From contig JXTC01000074.1 in assembly GCA_002914845.1 (NCBI GenBank), forward strand, positions 703,636 to 767,635: DNA of 64,000 nucleotides, given 5' to 3'. Numbering within the stretch: position 1 is the first letter of the stretch; every line of letters begins with the position of its first letter. The stretch comes from Trema orientale (taxonomy: Eukaryota > Streptophyta > Magnoliopsida > Rosales > Cannabaceae). Positions 9,475-23,301 of the stretch are shown here, in pieces. The notes below the pieces were generated by a model, which was not told the origin of the DNA, did no database searches, and worked only from the letters and a program-made list of their open reading frames with translations. Position numbers and translations under genes: made by a program.

Positions 9475-12400
9475 ACTTTTTTTTTTGGGGGGGAGAAATA
9501 TACTTTGTGATCATAGACCTCATTTTTAGCTTCAACTTGAGATTAATTAGATCTCATGATTTATTATTGTAGGTATTAATGCCATTGCTTTCTCATCGTA
9601 TATTCGTAATCCATTGTATGTGTAGCTATATTATAAGTCTATAACCATTTATTAGACAAACTCCGATAATAGGGATAATTTGAACGACAATATAAGAGCT
9701 GTCGTTTCGGATGACATTTTAAAAGCAAGAGACCAAGTCGAAATTGAAAATTCTAGAAGCAAAATTATAAATAACTTTGTTTATGTAGAGCATACCTTGA
9801 TTCATGACATACGCCCTTAGCCGAAGATCAGATCTGTTAGACGAGGTCTATGATCATTTTTCTCTCTCTTACGAGGATAGGCTCTGTCTTAATAGTTAGT
9901 GTATAAAGTATATAGTATCCTCTTTATATATGGATCTCTTATATATAAGGCCACTCAGCTAAATTAAGGTACTTTGAAAACGAGTAGTACTTCTCTACGA
10001 TACAACTTGACTCTCCTTAAGTTATTAACTTTCTTTCTCGTTAAGTCTCTTGATTTGTTGTCTAGCTTCTCATATTTATGATCCCATGCATGCTTATAAA
10101 ACCAATCAATTTGTATTTATGTGGGCTTAATATATACATACATGTATAACGTGTCACCTATTCTTACATATGAGGAGGTAACGTACGTATAAAGTTTAAG
10201 TAACACACAAGTATACCAAATACAAATAGCTCTTTAACGACGGGATTTCATGTACATATCCCACAATGACACTTTTATCCCATAGTCCCTGGCTCTCTTC
10301 AGCGAAAAAAAAAAAAAGAATAGTTACATATAGATCTAGCTATAGTCTTGCTTGCTTCGTGTACGTATAGATTAGCATATATCTCTCAAAGAGTCAAATG
10401 TGAAACCGAGTAATTTGGTGGGAATGTTAAGGTTATATAAGGCCAATATAATTATTGGACCACGGTGTGTAGGGTAAAAGGTGCGTGCATATACCAATTA
10501 ACTTACTGTACGTAGGGACAATGTATGAACAGTGTATGAGGAGTACACTTTACAATGAAGTCACATGGATGTACGTACTTTAATGGTAGGTCATAACATC
10601 TGGCAAATTAGGGGTTGAAAAAAGCTTTGTATCCCGATTAGTAAGGTTAAAAAAAAAAAAAGAAAAAGAAAAAAAAAATCCCTTGACCAATGTATCAAAA
10701 AAATTTGGAAGACCTTTCTCTGGTGTTTTGGTCCCATGGCCTATGTATTGAGCTATTTAGCGGGGTTTATTAATATGATTTACTCCTTGGTTTTGTGCCC
10801 TTGTTTGTTTCAATAACGTCTCTATTTTTAATTTTTTTAAAGGAAATATCTGGTTTTAATTTTTAATACAGCACATGGAAATTTATACATTTTGGCTTTT
10901 TGTGGTAGTTGTTTATCTCACAAGCTTTACCAAAACCTTACTATTCCTTTTGAAAATCGATAATCATGCTCTTTGATATGTGTCGGTCAATAACATACAC
11001 ATTTAAGCAAGGATGCAACATTCAACAATTTTACAGTTTTTTCATATCAACAATGCTATTCATCATAAAAATATTACCTGTATGTAGCATTCCAACTGAG
11101 ATAAGAATATTACACATACATATTATGTTAAGAAATTATACTGGATTTCTTTTTTTCATTGTTGAGGATTAATTCTGATTTGTGTCAACTATTTTAGTAG
11201 GACTCATTATCATTAACTTCTCATAATTGTCAACAATAAAAATTCGACATATGTCTCATATTTTCAACCTGATCATATTGAAGAGTTTTTTCCTTTAAAT
11301 ATTCTTCAACTGTGAGTCTACTTGTGACTTGAAGTCTTGACATTCGAATCCGACTCTGCACGACTTAGCTGTATCCTTTCTAGAATGAGAAAAAGTTTTT
11401 CGGCCTCTAGGAGAATGATCATTTGTTTAAGATAAATATTTTATTATTATTTTTAAGTGAAGATGTAATTAGATCGAATAATGTTATGAAATACCTTAAG
11501 GTGCTAAGCACTATAAGAAGGGTCAGTTTTTTACTGGAAGATAGAATTAATAAATTAGGACCTACATTGAGTCCTATCTGAAGTGTCATTCCACCTAACA
11601 CTTCTTATGGTACTTGTTATTTTAACGTGCCCTGTAGCATTACTTAATTTGATCTTCTATAACTTATAATAGAGAATGAAATATGAAAGAAAGAAGTTAG
11701 TCAACTCTTTTTTTGCTGCTATAATTGCCATTAAGTTTTTTTTTTTTTTTTGGAAAAGTCAATGCTGTCCCTCTTTTAATTTGCAGAAAACAATTATCCT
11801 TCTCTTTGGGGCCTTTAGGTTGATTTTGTAAATTTTCATTCAAAATTGATATCTGCCTAATGAAACAGAAAATTTACATTTAGTTAATTTTTTTTTGGGA
11901 CGTTGTGATAGGAGGAATTGATTTCTAGATATCAATATTAAAGGCGGTTTATGATTACCAATCATTAATTTAAATGGAATAACTAACAAACAAAACATAT
12001 TTTTGAGAAACAAAAGTTTTATAATTTAGAGAAAGATATGATGCTATAAATAATTAGTTTGGTCTGTGCCACCCTATGGCGTCCCTGTGCCAGCCGTTGT
12101 GCCACCAGTTCTAGTGTTTTGCTTCCTTTTTGTGATTTTTCACCCAAATGTTGCCCAGTTGTACTCGACTTCCATTTCTTTCAACTTCCTACACTAAAAA
12201 ACAAACAAAATATCAAAATAACTCGAATTAAAATAAAAAGTAAAGAGAACATAGCAAAAGCAAAGACAATTAAGTATAAAATAACTCCATTTTCATAGAA
12301 TTATCTGTTACTGGTCTAATTTTTTTCAATACCGGATCTGTTGTATATTCTAATTATATTAGTTTTTACATTCGATTAAATTATTTTATGTATACTAATC

Positions 12401-12540
12401 ACTTGGCTATAAAAATTTAAAAAAAGGGACATTTATCATATTGAAGTGTCAAAATAGGTCATTTTGCTAAAACCTCCCGTCCCCTCATTTTTTTTCCCGC
12501 TTTTTTATAAATTACCCATATTTAGATGGTCTTTGATACA
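9475..12540. other. Intergenic region between ABCG and RPL35
   Basis: AT-rich DNA with poly-A/T runs (10302, 10650, 11736). No supported gene, RNA gene or clear repeat was recognised; the short frames here have no recognisable protein. Confidence 0.6.
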
Positions 12541-12562
12541 TTGATCCTCATAAGTAGAAGTA

Positions 12563-12695
12563 TGGGCTTTATCTTAGGCCCAATTCACTACAAAACGAAG
12601 TGGTCCGAATATAAATGGGCCATAAAAGGCCTTCTTTAGAAGAAACTGTAGACTCTTAAGCCCAACCTGGACCCATGAGCCCGACCTTTATATAT
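12563..12695 (+). promoter_or_regulatory. RPL35 promoter: site II elements and TATA box
   Basis: Four site II-type motifs (TGGGCY on either strand) lie at 12563-12568, 12576-12582, 12616-12621 and 12659-12664, followed by TTTATATAT at 12687-12695. Telo-box sequence (AAACCCTA or complement) occurs just downstream at 12741-12748 in the leader and at 12830-12838 in intron 1. Site II plus telo-box is the established promoter signature of plant ribosomal protein genes, and it supports the gene call independently of the protein. Confidence 0.8.
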
Positions 12696-12754
12696 CTCTC
12701 TTACAGAGCCATAAAACCCAAGCGTAACCCCTCTCGTCGTTAGGGTTTCATATT

Positions 12755-12779
12755 CAGAGAGAGAGAGAGAGAGAGAGAG
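12755..12779 (+). repeat. (GA)n microsatellite in the RPL35 leader
   Basis: A run of about 12 GA dinucleotides sits just upstream of the RPL35 start codon, in the probable 5' UTR. Confidence 0.9.
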
Positions 12780-12809
12780 GCGCCGTTTGGAAGCTCGGAA
12801 AACACAGCA

Positions 12810-14193
<1,384 letters not shown>

Positions 14194-14970
14194 GGTGGGT
14201 TTCTATTACTTTAGGTCATGGTATCTTTTGTTTTACAGACCTATTTGGTTGACAGGTTTTGTCATTTGTTCACTCTTTGATAGTTTTTGTTACTGGACCT
14301 GAGTTTTTGTCGTTTTAAATTTTATTTTGTAATTTGGTTGGGAGGAGGACATGGCTCAGCTAAACCAAGTTATATCTTTCTGAGAATGATAACTAAGATT
14401 TATGTTCATGTTTGATGCATGTGCACAATTCTATTATACTGTGATATGTCATCTTAGAATCTCGTATGATACCTTGTGAGCTTGTTTTGTTGTCACGTTT
14501 CATGTTGTTTTCTCTTCCTCTTTAACATAATTGGACTCTGCAAGCAAACATCAATCGAGGCGTTTCTTTCTGGTCAGTGGCCATAGTTGGTGTTTAGCCC
14601 AAATGGCTGGAAGTAGAGGATTTAAAAGCCTGTTTATCATGTTTATATGCCAAAGCCATTCAATTAGCATAGCGGTAAACGAAAATTTTATTCTATTATT
14701 ATTGTAATGAGGATTGATTTATACGAGATTAATACATCCCAGAATTTAGAATTTTGGTTTTCTAGCCTTGTGTCCGATTAAAAGGGTAAATTTCAACTGT
14801 CTCAGAGCAATTCAAAGTAAATAAACTAATTCTATAATTAGTGTATGGTTAAGGTTTTTAATCATCATATATTAAGAGCATGTGTGTAGGCAAGTAAGAA
14901 CAACTTTACCTTGTACGCGTAATATGAAGCTATTAGCTAATCGAAAATGTAGTGTTAATTTTAAAGAAAC
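14194..14970. other. RPL35 3' UTR and downstream intergenic DNA
   Basis: The 3' UTR probably spans the first 200-300 bases (T-rich, with TTTTGTAATTTGG near 14324). Nothing else is recognised. Confidence 0.5.
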
Positions 14971-15139
14971 TTTAGGGCATGTTTGCTAATTTGTAGTGGA
15001 GCATGTGTTTACGCATCAATTACAGAAATTGATTATTCCCCCCCCCTCCCCTCTCTCTCCCTTACCAGTAAATTGATTTGTTTACTAATCCAGTAAATTC
15101 GTTTAATTACGGATTAGTGATTAGTAAACGTTGTCTAAA
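14971..15139. mobile_element. Possible small MITE
   Basis: The left end TTTAGGGCATGTTTGCTAAT and the complement of the right end TTTAGACAACGTTTACTAAT resemble each other. It contains a C-rich run near 15041. It is short and diverged, so this is tentative. Confidence 0.35.
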
Positions 15140-16776
15140 TGTGTAGACACAACTCATTGTTTATTCCTTTTTTGGTCAATAAAATAAATTTAAATCATCG
15201 TCTTTTGTTGTTTCCACATTAAGAACTAGGCATGATCAGAAAAGAAATTTAAGGTGCAGTTGGTATTCAATTCTGTTATTCCAATTATTTGAACCAAATT
15301 GTCTCTATAGGTTCATCAAGCGTCTCCATATCCATCTTACAAAATCTTACATGTTCCGTACTCGGAGCTCATATTACTTGTCGTTTTCTCTTCGTGGAAA
15401 CCTTCAATACCATTACTTTTACTTTCATCCTTAAGCTGGGTTCGTATTCTAAATGGGTCTGTGATTAGGTTGGGTTGCAACATGTTGTATAATATATTAT
15501 AATACGAGTATTCAATATTTTGTGCTTTAATTGGACAAATATTTCATAGTACTTTTGTAAAACATACTTGTATATTATCGGGTTTAACTTTTAAAAATTG
15601 GAATAATTATTGAACCACATGACTAGAATGGAAGGAAGGAAAAAAAAACTAAAGCATTTAAAAATTGGGATACAATCCTCGTTTTCTAGGTAGATCTTAT
15701 CATTTGAGAAGTTTGTTTTCAAACCTTATACGAAACGGCCCTAAGTTTTCCACTGAATATACATATTATAATAACAAGGTGGTATGACTTGAAATGAAGC
15801 TCACAAAAGGTAAAAGCAAAAATTCAGCAAAAATATGGAGCTATATGAGCACAAAGCGCATATCATATTCTTCTAGACTTCTGCATAATAAGTTGGAATC
15901 ATCACATCAGTCTGAAAATGAATTTTAAATGTACATAATAAGCTTATGAAATGCCATGGACGGTATTTCACTGGTTCTTACTCCATTTTTCTAACCAAAG
16001 AGAAATTGAATTCTGCCAATTAGATAACGGGCTCATCGCGCAAGTGTTTTTTTAAAATATAATTGGATGCCACTTGATTTTATTAGTGTGACTATATTTG
16101 ACTTCTTAAACTTATGTCATATGCGTATTTAAATTTATCGCTAAACAATTTCTAGATGGAGTAGAATTCGCGCATATATTTCATTAGTGTATGTTATAAT
16201 AATAAATGACAATAACATATATTTGCCTGTTCAGAGAGATAAAAAGTTTTAATTGTCTATTCTATGCATGTGAGGCTTATTAGCCTAATACTATTGTATA
16301 ATTTAGTAATTACGACAGATTAACACTCAACTTTCCTGTTCATTAATTAATCACTAAGCACCGTCTTTCCCGCTTGTCCTTTTTTACCATCTAGTCAAAA
16401 AAAACAACATTTTTAATCGTTATTTCTTTGAATCACTGACATTTTTATTAAGTTCTTAGATGATATTGTCAACCATTTCATGCTTTATGATACTAAGATC
16501 CCCACCAAAAAAAAAAAGTTCTAATTTTTATAGATTAACATCGATGTCACCTATTGAATTTGCTTTCATTTTAGTTTTGAGTTGTTTATTATCATCCTTT
16601 TCATAGTTGCATGAGAAAAAAAAGGTTGCAATCATTTCATATTGAAAGAGTCCTTAATAAGTAGATTTTGTTAATTTGGTTATAATATCTCAATAGACAG
16701 ATTAGCTCCCATGTAGCGTTCTAATTGCCATGTGATTACATGTCCAAAATTTTTTAAAATGCAACCTGTCTGTTAA
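15140..16776. other. Intergenic, no gene seen
   Basis: AT-rich sequence with no supported frame, RNA or repeat structure. Confidence 0.5.
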
Positions 16777-17000
16777 GGGCCATAATTCAATAGGTATTTT
16801 TTTTACCTATCTATTTATAAGTATTTTTTTTAGCCGTTAAATCGCTATTTAAAAGCTACCATGATTTAGTTAGTTGAAAAAAAAAATTAATAACAATAAA
16901 CACATATTATTTAATATTTTTATCTCTCTATCTTTCGTGATAAATTTTAATTAAGCAAAATAATGCTATAAATAAATTAAAAAAAATACCTCTCTCTACC
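16777..17000. mobile_element. Diverged copy of the TA-run MITE family
   Basis: The left end GGGCCATAATTCAATAGGTA matches the GGGCACCAATCCAGTAGGTA end of copies at 42935, 50587 and 61759. TTTAGCCGTTAAATCG resembles the family's central AGCCGTTGGATCA. The right end is decayed. Confidence 0.45.
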
Positions 17001-17011
17001 TTATATATATA

Positions 17012-17681
17012 GGGTGATGTTTCAATAGAGATTTTTGTTTTTACTCCATGAATGGGTACTCTAATTTGGGCCATTGGATTTTAATCTAATGACTAAAATA
17101 ATATTAGTAGATTTACTAAAAAAATTATTACAATTAATATATATACAAATATAGAAATTTATTTAAAATAAAAAAGATGGGTAACCAGATGAATTGGTAA
17201 ATTTTTTTTATTTTCTTTTTTTTTAATAAAAAAATAAAACTAGTGAAAAATAAATAATCCTAAATCACTCTCAACTATCTTATTAGTTGAAAAAAAAAAC
17301 AAAAGATGTACAAATTTTAAGCTGTTTCACGCATAATTTTTTTTAAACAACTTTTCTTTCAATGTAGTTGCTTTATTTATTTTTTGTTATTTAAGAAAAC
17401 AACTTATTCATAATATGAAAATTATGCTGGATTTTACCTTTCGTACAGTAAAAAAAGAAATTTTATAAAATATTGAAGATACAATAGTATATATAGCTTT
17501 AAATTAAATGTAATTAAAAAAATTAAACTCTAAATTAAATTTTCAAAAGGAAAATAAATAAAAAAGAATTAGAAATTAATATATTGAATGAGATGACTTG
17601 TTATTGTAGGTTTATTTCCAAATTAGTCAAACTTACCCATATATGATAGTAAAAACAAAAATACCCATTGAAAACTCACCC
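17012..17681. mobile_element. TIR element in a TA run, 670 bp
   Basis: The left end GGGTGATGTTTCAATAGAG and the complement of the right end GGGTGAGTTTTCAATGGGT match. Both continue into ATTTTTGTTTTTACT, giving arms of about 34 bp with about five mismatches. Both flanks are (TA)n. There is no coding frame inside. Confidence 0.7.
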
Positions 17682-19100
17682 ATATATATATACATATATA
17701 TATATATATTGAACACGTTCTTTTACACTTGCTAGCCTCATTCGATACGTTCTTTTTTGTAGTTTCGGACTAATTCAATCCTCAGAGCCACCGGTATTGG
17801 TGCCTCTATAGAACTCATAATCACCTGCATTTATGGCTACAATATTGTAAGCCTTAAGACAAACAGCTATGTATTTACTCGAATTAAGGACTAATTCAAT
17901 GAGAAAGGGTCCTAGAAAGCCCATATAATTAATTTATAAAAGCTATTTGTAGTTTTGTTGTTCTTATTGACTGTTTACACCATGCATAGCCAATTAGTCT
18001 TAGGTAGTTAGGTACGTAGACTTGGACATTATACGACACTACAGTTAATGCAAGTCACCCCCTTAATACATTTCTAGGAGAGAATTTGAGTATCTAGTGA
18101 GGCAATAATAGTCAGTCAATAATAATGCATGATGAAGTCCACTTCAATGGATCGTTGAGATCTCTTGTGAGGCGATAGTATTTTTCTTCACTAGACAGTA
18201 ATAGACTTCTCTAATATCAATTCACATGTATACCTCTTGTTTAGCTTGACAAACTTAGCGATTATCCTAGTTACTCATTTATTTTTAATCAAATAATGAA
18301 AATTATACTCACCAGGGGACCAACTATAAACCCCCCATTTTCCTTCACAAAAAAAAAAAAAATGTGTAAGTTTCTGTTCCGACTTGTAAGATGGTTAGCT
18401 AATCAACACGAGTCAATGGTCACTTTCACGTAGTTAAAGCTAAAGCCTAAAATGACTTCTCTTATTTCATCCATTAAATATCAAAGTTTGATGGAGACTT
18501 AAAAAAATTCTTTTTCTACTTCAACATGCTAATAAGAAGCTTCTTCTTTCTACAACATGTCAAATTTACTGTGTTTAAAAACAAAAAATGACTGACTTTT
18601 TAATATTTGTGATTATGTGCTCATTTCGTTATATATTCCTTAAAGCCCTTAATTGGTGAAGCAACGGAAAACGTATATTTCAGCAGTCAATTTAAGATTA
18701 GCAAGTTTTCCATTTCGTGATATCACCTCACTAGATATATGCAATGTCATTGCATATACTATCGGACCAATTTCTTTTTCTCCTTATAAATAATATACAA
18801 TTCAATTTCAATCTAGTAGAATACATATTAATAGATAATAAATTGTAGTAATATGCATTTTTCCAACCATTTTTGTCCTCAAAGAAAGAGTAACGTTAAT
18901 TAAAGATGCTAAAAACGACAGACATATAGGAAGAATTAATAATGGTATTCTCGTATCTTACTTGACCCACACTAAGCTCCAAGCAAGTTGGACTCATCCG
19001 CTGTTAGGATTGGTACCGGTACCTACCAACTCCCCAACTTAACGATGTCAATTAACATTTTTTTTAGGTGATTCATGCATGTTATGCTCTAAACAATTAG
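17682..19100. other. Intergenic, no gene seen
   Basis: AT-rich DNA. A 12 bp palindrome GGTACCGGTACC occurs at about 19012. Nothing else is supported. Confidence 0.5.
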
Positions 19101-19199
19101 CTTTTTTTTTTAGTGATGCACGTTCTATGTAAAAACAGAATTGAACCAGTGGCATTTTAGTAAATTGTAATTTTCGAATATTTTATTCAAGGTATCTAA

Positions 19200-20160
19200 T
19201 CTACAATTTAAGTATTTGCCAATAAATCCCCCATTTTTTCCATCTTCTTCAGAAAAGGTCCCCGAGAGAACCAAGAGAGTCGAAGCTTTGTTCGGGCATC
19301 CAACCACTGCACTGCCACCCGCCGCTGGCCATGCACCACCCCGTACCCCCCGCCTTCCTCTGTCGAAGCCAAGATAGCAACCAACGCCGTGAAACATGGT
19401 CTGATGCCGGAGATCCATGGGCTCGAAAGTTCTGCCACAAATAAGATTTTCTGGCCACCGAAGCTTCATCCGACGTCCTTTCATTACACCTCTAGCACGG
19501 TTGGACTCGTCTCATCGTCGCCGTCATTTTTTGACCAATCTCGGCCGTCGGCAAGAATTTTACAGTTTTGGCCATTTTTCAAATAGATTTTGTGGCATTT
19601 TTATAATTTTTCGTTAGAGAATTATTTTTTCTGAAATAATTATATGGCGCTGTACGATACGAAAAATCATGAATAAACTTGATTTATAAGTGGATTTGAA
19701 AGGTACAAACTATGCAAGTTTAGAAAATTGTATCTATTCAAAAAAGTAATTGAATTTTTACTGCGCATGTGAATGCACACCCTTTATTTTTCCCCTCTCA
19801 GATAGTGCTTAGTGTGACCTTGGGAATTCATGGGCAGAATAAAGAAGAGTTTGTTACAGTTTAAATAATTGGTAACCACGTAAAATAACTCTGTTTATTT
19901 ATCTTGATTTGTATTAATCCTTAAGGGCATGTATCATGGATTTGGTCTGTAAAACTTTTATGCCTGGATTGTAAGGTTGATGATGATGATACTTGCTTTT
20001 ATTTTAATAAATTTTATTTACAATCTACTTCTAACATTGATCGCAAAACTGCGAGAATTTTACTTTTAAAACTATCTTTATAAATTTTTCAAAAACAACT
20101 ATTGAATTTCTATTTGTGAAATTTTCTTTCTGTTACTGGGCTGAGATTTGGGTCATAACA
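19200..20160 (+). mobile_element. 3' part of a Gypsy-type LTR
   Basis: 19785-20160 is similar, segment by segment, to 54535-54900: CCCTCTCAG(A/G)TAATGCTTAG-type, ATTTTACTTTTAAAA, TTTATAAATTTTTCAAAAA and a terminal GG(T)CATAACA versus GGTTGTGACA. A GC-rich stretch (19250-19560) precedes it, as in the full LTR at 52494. The left end is not defined. Small frames in the GC-rich part are not genes. Confidence 0.6.
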
Positions 20161-21175
20161 CATGTTATGTTCTCAACATTATTTATTTTTAATAGCACTA
20201 CTTTTATGCACGTGATGTCTTGTGTTTTACAACGAAATTGCCTATTATGCATAGAACTCCTAAGCTCAACTAGAATTGAACTCAATCACTCAACAATTAT
20301 TAGGGTGGTCTCAAATTGGAGTTGCGTCATATGAAAGAGAGTTTCCAATAAAATTATTAGAATCGTAGATGAATCTGACTAATCATAACCATAGTAATTG
20401 ACGGTTTTGATATAACAATTTCGACATAAGTGATTGTTGCTAGCATTACTCAAGTTATAATAAACTCAGCTGGAGTCGTACTCAATCAGTATTAGGGTGG
20501 GTCTCAGCTGAACTGACGAAGCATGAAGATCTCAACATTGGTGATGCTATTACAATCACTATAAGTAGGTGAGGCTGTGAATATTCTTCACATTCATGCA
20601 CTTTTCTTGGTCTAATTCTTCCTTTCTCGTTCCCCATTTTGGCATCTTTTTTTTTCTCGTGTCCACTAAAGATTAGCTATAGCTGACCAATAAAATGAAA
20701 CTATTAGGTATGCAGCCATTAAGGAACTATGCAGTATATGTATTAATAGAAAGTAGTGAGAATCTCAATTGACGACATTGTCATTGTGGTCCTTACGTAC
20801 CCTATTGACAAGAAAAAGCCTTTCAGAAACGGAATAATCGAAATGTACATGGAAGTTTCTTTGAAGTTCAACAAAATAAAGATATGGTGGATCAATTGTG
20901 AAATTGATTGTTTTTTTTTTTCTTATCAAATGCAAAATTTGATTGGTACTTCATACTTGTGCTTTGTATTTGTGATGATATAGCATGACGTATATGAGGT
21001 GATTAATGAGATGATATTAGTGCTGTGAGATTTTTCATATTAGTTACTTGGTTTTCTTATTGCCTCCGAGTCTTAGGAATAGAAAAAACCATGACTATCG
21101 ATCCACGTCATATTTGTTTGCATCATTTGAACTTAATGGCTACGCGTGCTTTTTTATTTTTTTATTTACTTTTCT
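20161..21175. other. Intergenic, weak direct repeat only
   Basis: Around 20250-20335 and 20450-20530 two stretches share ACTCAATCA and ATTAGGGTGG(G)TCTCA. No gene is supported. Confidence 0.4.
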
Positions 21176-21334
21176 TAATATTTTTTTTTTAAAAAATGGG
21201 GCTTAACTAATGACCACCACCTACTACAAATTTAAAAGAAAATATCACACACACACGCTTTGAACCCCTGACACCCCAAACTCACACATACATCCATAAG
21301 CTTTGGACCAACTGAGCTAACTCTAGTTGGCCCT
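21176..21334 (-). mobile_element. tRNA-derived SINE, copy 1
   Basis: Read on the minus strand it begins GGCCAACTAGAGTTAGCTCAG. It has a Pol III A box (TTAGCTCAGTTGGTCC, near 21307-21322) and a B box (GGGTTCAAAGC, near 21256-21266), then a body ending CTTAAGCCCCATTTTTT-like and an A-rich tail region. It is about 85-90% similar to copy 2, some 320 bp away in the same orientation. Confidence 0.75.
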
Positions 21335-21509
21335 ATTTTTATTAATATAATGGAACAAATTCTGTAAAAATATAAATTTCAAGTTAAAGTCTAAAGACTT
21401 CAATTACTACACAAAATATATACATATATATAAATATATTTCATTTAAAAAAAATATACATATAAATATAAATATAAATATACATTTCCTCAATATATAT
21501 ATATATATA

Positions 21510-21664
21510 TTTTTAAAAAGTGGGGCTTTAACTAATGACCACCACTTACTACAAATTAAAGGAAAATGAAACACACACACATTACCAAAGTTTGAACCCC
21601 TGACCCCCCAAACACACACACACAACCCTCAAACCTTGGACCAACTGAGCTAGCCCCAGTTGTT
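21510..21664 (-). mobile_element. tRNA-derived SINE, copy 2
   Basis: Same family and strand as copy 1. The A box is TAGCTCAGTTGG (21642-21653) and the B box GGGTTCAAACTT (about 21588-21599). The body includes CA-rich (TG-rich on the sense strand) runs that differ in length between copies. The 3' side ends in a TA-rich run. Confidence 0.75.
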
Positions 21665-22983
21665 ATATTATATATCCCGAATTCCTTGGGGTATATTGTT
21701 TGTTCCCAGTCAAATACACCGTCTGAATTTGTTGAAACCTAATGAATTATTGCACATACGTATATCTATAAAATTTCTTGTTTGATTCTCTTCAGATTTT
21801 TATTATTAGTCTAATCATAATTGATTTTCTACGTTATGATATTTATGATAATAGTTTACACGGCAGTTAACATTTAATAGCTTATCATGATATATAATGA
21901 AGCACACAGATATGTATCACCAGATAAATTCCAAGAGAGAATTTATTTTTTCCTTTAATTACATGGACATAAATTTTTTGTTTTTCCAAATTCCCAGGGA
22001 AATTAAAGAAAAAAATAATAATAAAAGGTTTAAATGTTGGGAAGAAAACGCAACCTCTATTGTCTTCATCAAGAGTTCAATTAGCATTAAATAAAACAAA
22101 AATCAAAAGAATTTTTCAAAAAATTAAGGAACAAAATGGAGAAAGAGTCGGGTTAACTGCTAAAAGAAAGAACAAATATCATACACAAAAAATGTATTAT
22201 AACAAAATCAAAACCATTTGTCAATAATTTGTTTAGAAAAAAGAGCTTATTGACAATTTAAAAAAAAAAGTTTCTCCTACCAATTTCGAAAAAAATATAA
22301 GAAAATTTGTGCCAAACTAATGTTAATAAACTTACACCAAGAACTTATAAAATTTAGTCAAAGCTGTAATTAACTTAGTATAATTATAGGATTCAAAACA
22401 CACAAAATTTATATGCTGGGGAACAGAACTAATGGCGTAAAGATGATTTAGTTTAAGACTATTGACTCATTAGTTATGTTAATTACTCATTATGGACATG
22501 CAAATTAACGCTATTTGCGCGTGAAAAGCCGCAATCTCTTACTTGACCCCCCACTCCTTTTCATTATCATTTTCTTTTCTTTTTTTTTTTCAGATTAAAT
22601 AAAATTACGAAAACAATGCGATTGCGTTCACAAAAAAAAATTAAAAAAATGTGTTGTATATCGATCTATATATTTCTTTATTCCCAATTCCTATGCCACG
22701 TTGTTTGGGCAGCAAGAAAACGAAAAAAAAAAAAAAAATTTCATACACAAAGGACAATGGGATCGCAGAGTCACGTGGAGTCTATATTGATCGACGGTTC
22801 TTACCCGTCGACGTGTTTGTTATTGATAAACTCTCTTTTGTGGAAACATTCTTTATAGTGTGCCTTATCATATTGTTATGAGTTATAGCCTATCTCAAAA
22901 TTGATTTATAGTAAGAGAACCTAATTAATGATAATAGCAAAAAGTAAGATAAACTGCCAAAAAAAAAAAGTCAAGAGATTTAG
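21665..22983. other. Intergenic, no gene seen
   Basis: Very AT-rich, with poly-A runs. Short frames near 22616-22881 have no recognisable protein. Confidence 0.5.
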
Positions 22984-23301
22984 GTGTTCTGTAATTTAAA
23001 TTTTAAAATTTAGACGGTGTAAAAATAATACATTAAGAATTTCTGAAAATTAATACTATGAGTTGATTTTTTGAATAAATTGAACTAATAAAAGATAATA
23101 ATATTCTCAAAATTAAGTAGAATAATAAGGACTAATATAGTTTTAATAAATAATATTATTATTTTTTTCATAATTAAATTAATTAAAAAATCAATTTAAG
23201 ATAGTGATTTTCAGAAATTTTTAGTATCTTAAATTTCAAACTTTAAATTGCAGAATACTCAAAGTTAAATTTCAAACTTTAAATTACAGAATACTCAAAG
23301 T
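22984..23301. mobile_element. MITE-like inverted repeat with duplicated tail
   Basis: The left GTGTTCTGTAATTTAAATTT pairs with the complement of the right GAGTATTCTGCAATTTAAAG, and inner arms share AATTTCTGAAAAT. The right 36 bp (23230-23265) is repeated once (23266-23301) with one difference. Confidence 0.6.

Noticed and set aside
19125..19617. Overlapping frames on both strands in a GC-rich patch
   Set aside because: The patch corresponds to the GC-rich block of an LTR; no homologous protein recognised.
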